Positions 15,425 through 22,790 of a stretch of DNA of 64,000 nucleotides are shown piece after piece. Made by a program: the position numbers and the translations under genes. The stretch spans positions 124,001-188,000 of the forward strand of contig NZ_JAWHTE010000002.1 in the NCBI RefSeq assembly GCF_032586175.1, read 5' to 3'. Each line of letters begins with the position of its first letter. The first letter of the stretch is position 1. The notes below the pieces were generated by a model. The model did no database searches. It was not told the DNA's origin and worked only from the letters and a program-made list of their open reading frames with translations. This stretch comes from Ovoidimarina sediminis (GTDB taxonomy: Bacteria > Pseudomonadota > Alphaproteobacteria > Rhodobacterales > Rhodobacteraceae).

Positions 15425-16717
15425 CTAAACCACCACCTCCACCGCCTCCTGCGCGCCCACGTCGAACACCCGCTTGTAGCGGGCGATTTCATCTTTCGGG
15501 CCCATGGCCTTTCTCGGGTTGTCGGACAGTTTGACCGTGGGGCGGCCGTTGGCGGCCACCGCCTTGCAGACCAGTGAGAAGGGCGCCAGCGCGTCGTCGG
15601 GGGCGAGGCCGCGGAAATCGTTCGTCAGGAGCGTGCCCCAGCCGAAGGAGACGCGGGTGCGCCCCGAGAAGCGGGTGTGAAGATCGATGATCTTTTCGGC
15701 GTCGAGCCCGTCGGAGAAGATCACGAGTTTCTGGCGCGGATCCTCGCCGCGATCCTCCCACCAGCGGATGGCGGTTTCGGCGCCGTCGTAGGGATCGCCT
15801 GAATCGATGCGGATGCCCGTCCACCCCGCGAGCCAGTCGGGGGCGTTTTCGAGGAAGCCGTCGGTGCCGTAGGTGTCGGGCAGGATGATGCGCAGGTTGC
15901 CTTCGTGTTCCTCGTGCCAGTCGGCCAGCACATCATAGGGCGCGCGGGCCAGTGCCGCGTCGGTTTCGGCAAGGGCGGCGTAGACCATGGGAAGTTCGTG
16001 GGCGTTGGTGCCGATGGCTTCGAGATCGCGGTTCTTGGCGATCAGGCAGTTCGAGGTGCCGATGAAGGCCTCTCCCAGCCCTTCCGTCATCGCCTGCACC
16101 GCCCAGTCCTGCCAGAGGAAGGAATGGCGGCGGCGGGTGCCGAAATCGGCGATCCTGAGGCCTTCGAGCACGCGGAGGCGTTCGATCTTTTCCCAGAGCT
16201 TCGTCATGGCGCGGGCGTAGAGCACCTGAAGCTCGAACCGCCGCATCTCGCGCAACACCGCGCGGCCGCGCAGTTCCATCAGCACCGCGAGGGCGGGAAT
16301 TTCCCAGAGCATGACCTCGGGCCAGGGGCCTTCGAAGGTGAGTTCGTACTGGTCGCCCCGGCGTTCAAGCTCGTAAGCCGGCAGGCGGAGGTTTTCGAAC
16401 CAGTCCATGAATTCCGGCGTGAACATCTGGCGCTTGCCGTAGAAGGTGTTGCCGCGCATCCAGGTGCTTTCGCCCCGGCGCAGCGAAAGCGAACGGATGT
16501 GATCGAGCTGTTCGCGCAACTCGCCCTCGTCGATCAGCTTCGCGAGCGGCACGGATTTGGTGCGGTTGATGAGCGAGAAGGTGACGGTCGTCTCCGGGTG
16601 GTTGCGGAAGATCGACTGGCACATCAGGAGCTTGTAGAAATCGGTATCGATGAGCGAGCGGACGATCGGATCGATCTTCCACTTGTGGTTCCAGACGCGC
16701 GTGGCGATGTCGACCAT
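15425..16717 (-). CDS. pncB: nicotinate phosphoribosyltransferase
   Basis: PncB joins nicotinate and PRPP to nicotinate mononucleotide in NAD salvage. The 430-residue length matches the PncB family. The N-terminal SLIDTDFYKLLMCQSIF is the substrate-binding block, GTSNCLIAKNRDLEAIGTNAHE contains the conserved histidine region, and IRIDSGDPYDGAETAIRWW plus SFGWGTLLTNDF belong to the phosphoribosyl-binding barrel. It ends in KRVFDVGAQEAVEVVV. The pncA gene about 1.9 kb away encodes the preceding step (nicotinamide to nicotinate), so both salvage genes are near but not in one operon. Confidence 0.96.
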   Translation of the reverse strand: MVDIATRVWNHKWKIDPIVRSLIDTDFYKLLMCQSIFRNHPETTVTFSLINRTKSVPLAKLIDEGELREQLDHIRSLSLRRGESTWMRGNTFYGKRQMFTPEFMDWFENLRLPAYELERRGDQYELTFEGPWPEVMLWEIPALAVLMELRGRAVLREMRRFELQVLYARAMTKLWEKIERLRVLEGLRIADFGTRRRHSFLWQDWAVQAMTEGLGEAFIGTSNCLIAKNRDLEAIGTNAHELPMVYAALAETDAALARAPYDVLADWHEEHEGNLRIILPDTYGTDGFLENAPDWLAGWTGIRIDSGDPYDGAETAIRWWEDRGEDPRQKLVIFSDGLDAEKIIDLHTRFSGRTRVSFGWGTLLTNDFRGLAPDDALAPFSLVCKAVAANGRPTVKLSDNPRKAMGPKDEIARYKRVFDVGAQEAVEVVV

Positions 16718-16868
16718 GGGTTTCCTCCCCTCACCGGCCCCCTTTTACAACAGGTCGCGCGGCCCCTGTATAGCCCCCGCCCCTTGCCCCGAAAGCGCCA
16801 CGATGGCGACATTTTGGCGTCGAGATTGTTTGCGATTGGGGAACAATGAGCGACGACGGGGGTGCCAG

Positions 16869-17693
16869 ATGGCCCTGACTTACGATTTTGACATTCATTA
16901 TATCATGCCGAAGGAGATCGCGGCGGACCCGCAGTTTGCGGGCCTCATGGCCGCTGCGGGGATCGATGCGAATGCGCGCGGGAACTACCGGGCGCTGTTT
17001 CGGGATATGGCGACGGTCGAGGCGCTGAGAGGCGCGGATGACGAGGTGCGGGCCTATTTCGAGGCCTCGGGCTTTGGCTTGAACGTCTATGACAGCGGCG
17101 CGGGGCCCGGGCGGTTCCCGGCCGAGGATGAGCCCGCGGTGAACGATGTGGCGTCGCGGCTGGCGGAGAACATCAAGAAATTCGACCTTAAGGGGAAGAA
17201 TTTCAATGGCTTCGACATGGGGGCGTTTTGCGTTCACCTGGCGGAGATGAAGCCGTTGAAGGCGGCGGCCCCTGTGGCGGCGCCTCAGCCCGTTGCCGAC
17301 AGCCCGAAGAGCAATGCCCAGGCGGGATCGCCGCTGGAGCGGATCCAGCAGAAACATGCCGCCGCAGCGGCGGATCGCGCGGCGATGGCCCCCGGGATGG
17401 CCCCCGACATGGCGATGCCCGGCATGGCCGCGCCCGGGGCGGAGACGCTTGACCCGAACGTGGGCCTTCCGACACCCGAGGCCGGTGCGGCCGGCGGCAA
17501 GGTGCGCGGCGCACCGCGCTCGGGCCTCGTGGGCGCGGCGCTTGTCTTCGGCCTTCTGGCCGTTGTGGGCATGGGCGTGGGCCTTGAGCTGATGAAGCCC
17601 GCCGAGACCGAGACGGCGATGCAGACCACCGAAGAAGGCGGGACGCTGGATCGGATCATGGGGCTGATCGAGGGGTTTACGGGGAAGGAATAG
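16869..17693 (+). CDS. hypothetical protein with C-terminal membrane segment
   Basis: The 274-residue product begins MALTYDFDIHYIMPKEIA. Residues about 1-125 look like a folded soluble domain, 130-205 are Ala/Pro/Met-rich and probably disordered (repeats of MAPGMAPDMAMPGMAAPG type), and one membrane helix follows (GLVGAALVFGLLAVVGMGVG, about 220-240), with a short acidic tail. I do not recognise the family. The layout suggests a protein anchored in the inner membrane by its C-terminus. It is divergent from pncB. The upstream region has a GGGGGTG-type SD. Confidence 0.75.
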   Translation: MALTYDFDIHYIMPKEIAADPQFAGLMAAAGIDANARGNYRALFRDMATVEALRGADDEVRAYFEASGFGLNVYDSGAGPGRFPAEDEPAVNDVASRLAENIKKFDLKGKNFNGFDMGAFCVHLAEMKPLKAAAPVAAPQPVADSPKSNAQAGSPLERIQQKHAAAAADRAAMAPGMAPDMAMPGMAAPGAETLDPNVGLPTPEAGAAGGKVRGAPRSGLVGAALVFGLLAVVGMGVGLELMKPAETETAMQTTEEGGTLDRIMGLIEGFTGKE

Positions 17694-18078
17694 TCGTCTG
17701 CCTATAGATAGGTAGGTAAAGCCTTTTCCCGGATGGTAGCGGCCGTTCCGGATTTGGAATGGGCTGCTGGCGTCTGGTTTGAGCCGGTCTTGCCCGGAAT
17801 CGAGGGCCGTCAGGCCCGCCGGGCAGGGGTTCCGAGGATCCCGCGAAAGGTCCGGTGGACCTTTCGCCCGAGGGACACCGCCCCCCCGGGCGGGCCCTGC
17901 CCGGCTTTTCGCATGTGTCAGCAAAGTCCGCATGGCAGACCCTGTGTGGCGCGCCGCCTCTGCGCCCCGCCGCGCTTGATGGCTGTCGCCACTTCCCCTG
18001 CCGGGGCCGACGCGGGGCCAAAGAATGGCCCGAATCTCCCGCGAAGCTCGGTATCGTTTTGGTTCGGGATCAATTTGG
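17694..18078. other. intergenic stretch dominated by a dispersed repeat
   Basis: It holds the longer copy of the GC-rich repeat (17788-17912), which contains the inner hairpin GAAAGGTCC/GGACCTTTC (about 17845-17865). No gene is supported in any frame. The right part becomes less GC-rich toward the next gene. Confidence 0.55.
17788..17912. repeat. dispersed GC-rich repeat, copy 2, with internal hairpin
   Basis: Shares TGCCCGG-ATCGAGGG, CCCGCCGGGCAGGG, CCCCCCGGGCGGGCCC and CCCGGCTTTTCGC with copy 1, plus its own central hairpin CGAAAGGTCC/GGACCTTTCG. The structure resembles a bacterial interspersed mosaic repeat, placed between genes. Confidence 0.65.
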
Positions 18079-18558
18079 ATGAAGGATATGACCTGCCCCT
18101 CGCCGGATTATTCCGGCAGCGGGGCCACGATTGACGACGTGGTGGGGTATGCGGAGGCCTATTACGAGGCGTCCAGGACATTGCGGTGCACCACGAAACG
18201 GGGCAAGGCACCCTCCTACGCGCCGTTCCGGCTGTGCGCGCTGCACGCGACGGAGTTGTACCTCAATGCGTTCCTGATGCACTGCGGAGACAGCGCAGAC
18301 CGGGTTCGCGGCCGTCTTCACAGTCTTCCGGACGAACGGTTCGCCACGATATTACGGTTGACGAAGAGGACGTTGCAGAACCTCGAGGACATTACGCTTC
18401 GGCGGGAATACCTGATTTCGAGATACGGGCCCGAACAGGCCGCCAACCAATCCCCGATCAACCGGCTGGAGGCGACGCTGGGCGAGGTGCGGACAAAGGT
18501 CCGGAAGCATCTCGGCCGGGAGATCTGCACGCCAGATACCGGCGGCGCAGAGGGCTAG
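18079..18558 (+). CDS. hypothetical alpha-helical protein, possibly HEPN-like
   Basis: The roughly 159-residue product is helical and charged. The segment LCALHATELYLNAFLMHCGD (about 60-79) followed by LHSLPDERFATILRL resembles HEPN-type helical bundles, where an ELYLKA-like helix is followed by a short H-containing turn; this is a weak, by-eye resemblance. The gene is less GC-rich than its neighbours and stands alone behind a repeat-rich intergenic region, which fits recent acquisition. The ATG giving MKDMTCPSPDY is used; the next ATG three codons later is also possible. The function is unknown. Confidence 0.6.
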   Translation: MKDMTCPSPDYSGSGATIDDVVGYAEAYYEASRTLRCTTKRGKAPSYAPFRLCALHATELYLNAFLMHCGDSADRVRGRLHSLPDERFATILRLTKRTLQNLEDITLRREYLISRYGPEQAANQSPINRLEATLGEVRTKVRKHLGREICTPDTGGAEG

Positions 18559-18590
18559 GGCGGATCGCCCGCCCTGCCGGGCGCGACGCG

Positions 18591-19196
18591 TCAGGCGATC
18601 TGCACCCCCGCCTCGGTCATCTGCGCGCGCGCCGCCGAGAGCGAGCCGTCGAGGTCGATGGCGCGGCAGAGGCTTTCGATCACGCGTGTCCTGAAGCCCA
18701 GTTTCGCCGCGTCGACGGCGGAGAAGTTCACGCAGAAATCGGTGGCGAGGCCGACGAGGGTGACGGTGTCGACGCCGCGGGTGCGGAGGTAGCCTTCGAG
18801 CCCCGTGGGCGTCGTGTGGTCGTTCTCGAAGAAGGCGGAATAGCTGTCGACCTCGGCCCGGAAGCCCTTGCGGATCACCAGATCGGCGCGGTCGGTGGCG
18901 AGGCCCGCGTGGAAGGCGGCGCCGTCGCTGCCCTGGATGCAGTGATCGGGCCAGAGCACCTGGGGGCCGTAGGGCATCTGGGTGACCGAGAAGGGTTCCG
19001 CCCCGTCATGGGACGAGGCGAAGGAGGAATGGCCCGCCGGGTGCCAATCCTGCGTCAGGACGCGGACGGGAAATTCCGGCAGAAGCGCGTTGATCGGGGC
19101 CACGATGTCATCCCCGCCCGCGACGGCAAGGGCGCCGCCCGGGCAGAAATCGTTTTGCACGTCGATGACGATGAGCGCTTCGTTGGCTGGGCGCAT
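18591..19196 (-). CDS. pncA: bifunctional nicotinamidase/pyrazinamidase
   Basis: PncA hydrolyses nicotinamide to nicotinate in NAD salvage. The 201-residue isochorismatase-fold protein shows the catalytic aspartate and metal ligands: ALIVIDVQNDFCPGGAL (Asp), QDWHPAGHSSFAS (metal-binding Asp/His), the lysine in DLVIRKGF, and the nucleophile cysteine in VGLATDFCVNFSAVDA. Length and motif order are normal. It runs in the same direction as the AI-2E family permease, 69 bp downstream of it. Confidence 0.96.
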   Translation of the reverse strand: MRPANEALIVIDVQNDFCPGGALAVAGGDDIVAPINALLPEFPVRVLTQDWHPAGHSSFASSHDGAEPFSVTQMPYGPQVLWPDHCIQGSDGAAFHAGLATDRADLVIRKGFRAEVDSYSAFFENDHTTPTGLEGYLRTRGVDTVTLVGLATDFCVNFSAVDAAKLGFRTRVIESLCRAIDLDGSLSAARAQMTEAGVQIA

Positions 19197-19265
19197 GGGG
19201 GCATCCTTCTGCGGTTTGCGGGGATTGGGGCGGTTCGGGGCGCGGGTGTCAACCGGGTTGGTTCG

Positions 19266-20438
19266 TCATCGAACCGATCGGTCGTCGCGGCCGGCGAGGA
19301 AATCGCCGAACGGCTGAAGCGCGGGGATGTGCCAGCAGAAAACCCTGACGCAGACGAGCAGCGGCACCGCCATGATCGTTCCCATGATCGACCAGAGCCA
19401 GGCCCAGAAGGCGACCGCGATCAGGATGACGACGGTGTTCAGCCGAAGCTGGCGCCCGACGAGCCAGGGCGTCACCAGTTGCCCCTCGATCGCCGTCAGG
19501 GAGAAGTAGACGGCGGCGACGATGAAGGCCTCGTACGCCGTGGGCAGCGCGACCAGCGCGACCGCGAAGGAGATCGCCACGCCCGCGATGGCCCCCAGGA
19601 AGGGAATGAAGTTGAGCGCGAAGGCCAGAAGCCCGAACGCCAGCGGGTTGGGCATGCCGACCACCGCCATCGCGATGCCGATGGCGAGGCCCAGGCCGGC
19701 GTTGATCGTCGTGACCGAAAGGAGATAGCGCGAGACCTCGCGTTCGATCTCGTAGGCTATCTGGATGGCCTTCTTCTTGTCGGCGAAGGTTGGCATGACG
19801 CCGACCAGCCGTTCGTAGAAGAGGCTGCCGGAGGCCAGGACGAAGAACATCAGGATCAGGACGAAGACCGTTTGCGCGACGATCAGGGGCGCACTCAAGG
19901 CGATGGTGGTCAGCGGGCCCTGTTCGGCAACCTCTACCTTGACCGGTTCGTCCGCGCCGGCCTCCGCCGCGCCCCCGGTGGCGCTTTCCGCCGCGTTTTC
20001 GATTTGTTTGCCGGCCTCGGTGAAGGCCTCTGCGTAGCCCGCGAGGACCCTCAGCTTGCGCTCCACCTCGCGGGTGATGGCCGGTGCGTCGTCGATCCAG
20101 CCCGAGGCGGGCACGGCGATCGAAACGGTCGTCGCGAAGATGCCCAGCAGGAGGAGGAGGACGATGCCGAGCGCGGTGACCGGTTCGGGGATGCCGCGGC
20201 GGCGGGCTGCCCTGCACACGGGGCTGAACACCAGCGCGAGAAGGAAGGCGAGGATCACCGGAACGAGAAAAACCCGCGCTATGGCGAGAGCGCCGACCAG
20301 GGCGAGCAGGCCCAGCCCGATCACCGCCCAGCCGACGGACACCGCGAAGGCATTGGACGGGAACGCCGGGCTGCCCGAGGGTTCCGGCGTTTCCCCGGCC
20401 GGTGGGCCCGAGGACGTTGGGCTTTGATCTGTGGACAT
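19266..20438 (-). CDS. AI-2E family transporter (PerM-like permease)
   Basis: The 390-residue protein is an inner-membrane permease of the PF01594 family, with a Pro/Ser-rich cytoplasmic N-terminus, paired helices (AVSVGWAVIGLGLLALVGAL and VFLVPVILAFLLALVFSPV), a soluble segment at about 120-190, and the C-terminal block of helices with LNFIPFLGAIAGVAISF and EGQLVTPWLVGRQLRLNTV that defines the family. Members have been linked to AI-2 export or ion transport; the substrate here is open. It is 69 bp upstream of pncA. Confidence 0.9.
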   Translation of the reverse strand: MSTDQSPTSSGPPAGETPEPSGSPAFPSNAFAVSVGWAVIGLGLLALVGALAIARVFLVPVILAFLLALVFSPVCRAARRRGIPEPVTALGIVLLLLLGIFATTVSIAVPASGWIDDAPAITREVERKLRVLAGYAEAFTEAGKQIENAAESATGGAAEAGADEPVKVEVAEQGPLTTIALSAPLIVAQTVFVLILMFFVLASGSLFYERLVGVMPTFADKKKAIQIAYEIEREVSRYLLSVTTINAGLGLAIGIAMAVVGMPNPLAFGLLAFALNFIPFLGAIAGVAISFAVALVALPTAYEAFIVAAVYFSLTAIEGQLVTPWLVGRQLRLNTVVILIAVAFWAWLWSIMGTIMAVPLLVCVRVFCWHIPALQPFGDFLAGRDDRSVR

Positions 20439-20682
20439 TGACGGTGACCTCCGGGCCCGGATCCGCGCAGCGCACGGACCCTTGCCCCTTCATCTTTAGC
20501 GACGGCGGCTGGGGCCGGAAAGGCCGGAAGGCGCCGTGGCCCGGCGGGCACGCACCGGGCGGGCCGCGGATTATGTGGTTGCCGCACCCCGATAGGTTGT
20601 ATGCTGCCGACAGGCGGGGAGACCCGATGGATCATGGCGTTTCGCCCGGCCAGGGCGGCAGGATGTTCCGAGGTGATGTAAC

Positions 20683-21567
20683 GTGAGCCATTTGCTGCAG
20701 AATTTTCAGATCGTGCTTGTCTATGAGAACGCGCAGGTCTTCGACAGGCAGTTTGCCGATCTGTCGAAGATCGGCGGGCGGCTGAAGACGGCCCTGGCGG
20801 AGTTCGGGCCGTGGGAGACGCTGAACGGCTTCAACTCGACAAGCAGCCTCGGGATCGCCAGCGACAGCCGGAACATCACGCTGCAGCGCCATGACGTGAA
20901 GATGGCGCTGAACGGGTTTGCCGATGTTCTGGCGAATCCGCTGATCGTCAACGGGAAGCGCGCGCTTGCCAAGGCGATCGTTGAGCACCAGCGCGCGATC
21001 CTGATCGAGGTCGGCACCGGCAAGGTGCCCGGGTTCGCGCAGGCTTCGGCTGAGGCCGGGATCCTGGAGACGCTTGGCGACACGGGCAGCGCGGCCATTG
21101 GCCTGTCGGACACCCAGGCGGACCATGAAAACCGCCTTCTGTTGGCGCAGGCGGCTGCCGTCGCGATGATCCGCGAGCTTGCGCCCAGCGCCGTGCACTG
21201 GGTGCAATCCCAACAGGTGTTCGATGCCGCGGGGTTCGCGAATGTGGCCGGGGAGGGGTTTTCCCTTCCCCTGTATTGCGGGCCGTTCCTTTACGGGGGC
21301 GAGCAGTTGCCGGACGGATCGGTAAAGGCCGGGGTGCGCGCGCTGGGATCGCAGCACCTGATCGGAAAGATGGTGGTTTTCGCGCCGCATGTGCAGGCCT
21401 GGTCGCAAAGCTACATGCAGATCCTCGGCTTCGTTGCCTATTGCCGGAGCATCGGGCGGATCCTGGAGAACGGGGAAACCATGGCGCTGGAAGAGGCCGA
21501 TGCGACCGTGGTGCGGGTAACCCACAAGAACGACGTGCCGCAATTGCCGACGGGTATGTGGAGCTGA
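20683..21567 (+). CDS. hypothetical protein, coding signal continues in another frame
   Basis: The 294-residue product starts at GTG with a good GAGGTGA SD. It looks like a soluble alpha/beta protein; LLLAQAAAVAMIRELAPSAV and HWVQSQQVF are suggestive of a DUF4261-like fold, but I am not certain. The frame ends abruptly in LPTGMWS. Directly after, the -1 frame continues with protein-like sequence (GYVELSVDGRRNSEIAPDVV) to a typical end, GLLGRLFGSKGR. That suggests either a frameshift near 21550, a programmed slip, or a small overlapping second gene. No partner gene informs on the function. Confidence 0.65.
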   Translation: MSHLLQNFQIVLVYENAQVFDRQFADLSKIGGRLKTALAEFGPWETLNGFNSTSSLGIASDSRNITLQRHDVKMALNGFADVLANPLIVNGKRALAKAIVEHQRAILIEVGTGKVPGFAQASAEAGILETLGDTGSAAIGLSDTQADHENRLLLAQAAAVAMIRELAPSAVHWVQSQQVFDAAGFANVAGEGFSLPLYCGPFLYGGEQLPDGSVKAGVRALGSQHLIGKMVVFAPHVQAWSQSYMQILGFVAYCRSIGRILENGETMALEEADATVVRVTHKNDVPQLPTGMWS

Positions 21568-21731
21568 GCGTCGACGGACGCCGGAATTCCGAGATCGCGC
21601 CGGATGTCGTGCAGCACGCCAACGAAGCGCATTTGCGGGACGCCATGCGCGGCGCGCGGAACGCGCTCGATCCGGCGAAGCCGTCGCGCGGCGGGTTGCT
21701 GGGGCGGCTGTTCGGATCGAAGGGGCGCTAG
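21558..21731 (+). CDS. candidate C-terminal extension or overlapping small ORF of the preceding gene
   Basis: From a GTG at 21558 the frame encodes about 57 residues, VELSVDGRRNSEIAPDVVQH onward, ending in RGGLLGRLFGSKGR. The composition is that of a real protein, while upstream in this frame the sequence is only arginine-rich shadow. No SD precedes the GTG. The simplest reading is that this is the displaced C-terminus of the upstream gene, so the two together would make a protein of about 350 residues. Confidence 0.45.
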   Translation: MELSVDGRRNSEIAPDVVQHANEAHLRDAMRGARNALDPAKPSRGGLLGRLFGSKGR

Positions 21732-21781
21732 GGCACGGCCGGGGTTTTCATCTGCCGGGCGCGTCGGATAGAAAACGCGCC

Positions 21782-22684
21782 ATGTATGTCGTCGCCGCGC
21801 TTTACAGGTTCACGAGGGTCGAGAACCCCGCCGGGCTGAAGCCCGCGCTTCTCGACGCCTGCGTGGCGGGCGGGGTGACGGGCACGCTGATCCTGGCCGA
21901 AGAGGGGATCAACGGCACGATCGCGGGGCCCGAGGCGGGGATCGGCGCGGTGCTGGATCATATCCGCGGCCTGCCCGGATTCGCCGCGCTGGAGGTGAAG
22001 TTTTCCACCGCCGCAGAGGCGCCGTTTCAGCGGATGAAGGTGCGGATCAAGCGCGAGATCGTGACGATGGGCCAGCCCGGGGTGGACCCGCTGGCGGCGG
22101 TGGGCCGCTATGTGGAGCCCGGCGACTGGAACGCGCTGATTTCCGCGCCCGACGTGGTGACGATCGACACGCGGAACGATTACGAGGTGGCGATCGGGAG
22201 TTTCACGGGGGCTGTCGACCCCGAAACGCGATCCTTCACCGAGTTTCCGGCGTGGTGGCGGAAGAACCGGGACCGCTTCGAGGGCAAGCGGATCGCGATG
22301 TTCTGTACCGGGGGGATCCGGTGCGAGAAATCGACGAGCTTCCTGGCGGGCGAAGGCGTGGAGGAGGTGTTTCACCTCAAGGGCGGGATCCTGAAATACC
22401 TTGAAGAGGTGCCCGAGGAAGACAGCCTGTGGGAGGGCGCGTGCTTCGTCTTCGACCGGCGGGTTTCGGTGGAGCACGGGCTGGCGGAGGGGCCGCACCG
22501 CCTGTGCCACGGCTGCCGGCGGCCGCTTCTGCCCGAAGACCTGGACCGGCCGGAATACGAGCGCGGCGTGAGTTGCCACCACTGCATCGCAGAGCATGAC
22601 GCCGCCGACCGCGCGCGGTTTCGCGAGCGCCAGCGGCAGATCGACCTGAGGGCCGCGCGGGCGACGGAGGACGGGGCCGGCTGA
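21782..22684 (+). CDS. trhO: tRNA uridine(34) hydroxylase TrhO (rhodanese-related)
   Basis: TrhO (YceA) uses oxygen to form 5-hydroxyuridine at tRNA position 34, a step toward cmo5U/mo5U. The 300-residue protein has the N-terminal acylphosphatase-like domain (LILAEEGINGTIAGP), a conserved middle segment with KREIVTMG, the rhodanese domain with VVTIDTRNDYEVAIGSF and the catalytic cysteine in MFCTGGIRCEKSTSFL, and a C-terminal cysteine-rich piece (CHGCRRPL...CHHCIAEH). These are the known hallmarks and length of the family. It stands alone on the plus strand. Confidence 0.95.
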   Translation: MYVVAALYRFTRVENPAGLKPALLDACVAGGVTGTLILAEEGINGTIAGPEAGIGAVLDHIRGLPGFAALEVKFSTAAEAPFQRMKVRIKREIVTMGQPGVDPLAAVGRYVEPGDWNALISAPDVVTIDTRNDYEVAIGSFTGAVDPETRSFTEFPAWWRKNRDRFEGKRIAMFCTGGIRCEKSTSFLAGEGVEEVFHLKGGILKYLEEVPEEDSLWEGACFVFDRRVSVEHGLAEGPHRLCHGCRRPLLPEDLDRPEYERGVSCHHCIAEHDAADRARFRERQRQIDLRAARATEDGAG

Positions 22685-22731
22685 GCCCTGTCAAGGCCAC
22701 GGTTTCCAACGATTTTAAGGAAAGTCTCCGA

Positions 22732-22747
22732 CCCGGGTTAACCCGGG
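22732..22747. promoter_or_regulatory. perfect 16-bp palindrome upstream of the GGDEF-EAL gene
   Basis: CCCGGGTTAACCCGGG is self-complementary over all 16 bases and lies 43 bases before the GTG start. It could be an operator. No regulator gene is adjacent. Confidence 0.45.
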
Positions 22748-22790
22748 CGAAACCCTGCTGACGGCATATCTCGTTTCCTGAGAAGAAGTA

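Noticed and set aside
14899..15492. Transposase relic on the minus strand
   Set aside because: The frame looks faintly protein-like but has no motif I can assign, and part of it overlaps pncB.
18186..20441. A 750-codon plus-strand open frame across pncA and the AI-2E family permease
   Set aside because: Composition (Asp/Arg/Gly-rich) is typical of antisense noise in high-GC DNA, and the minus-strand genes are certain.
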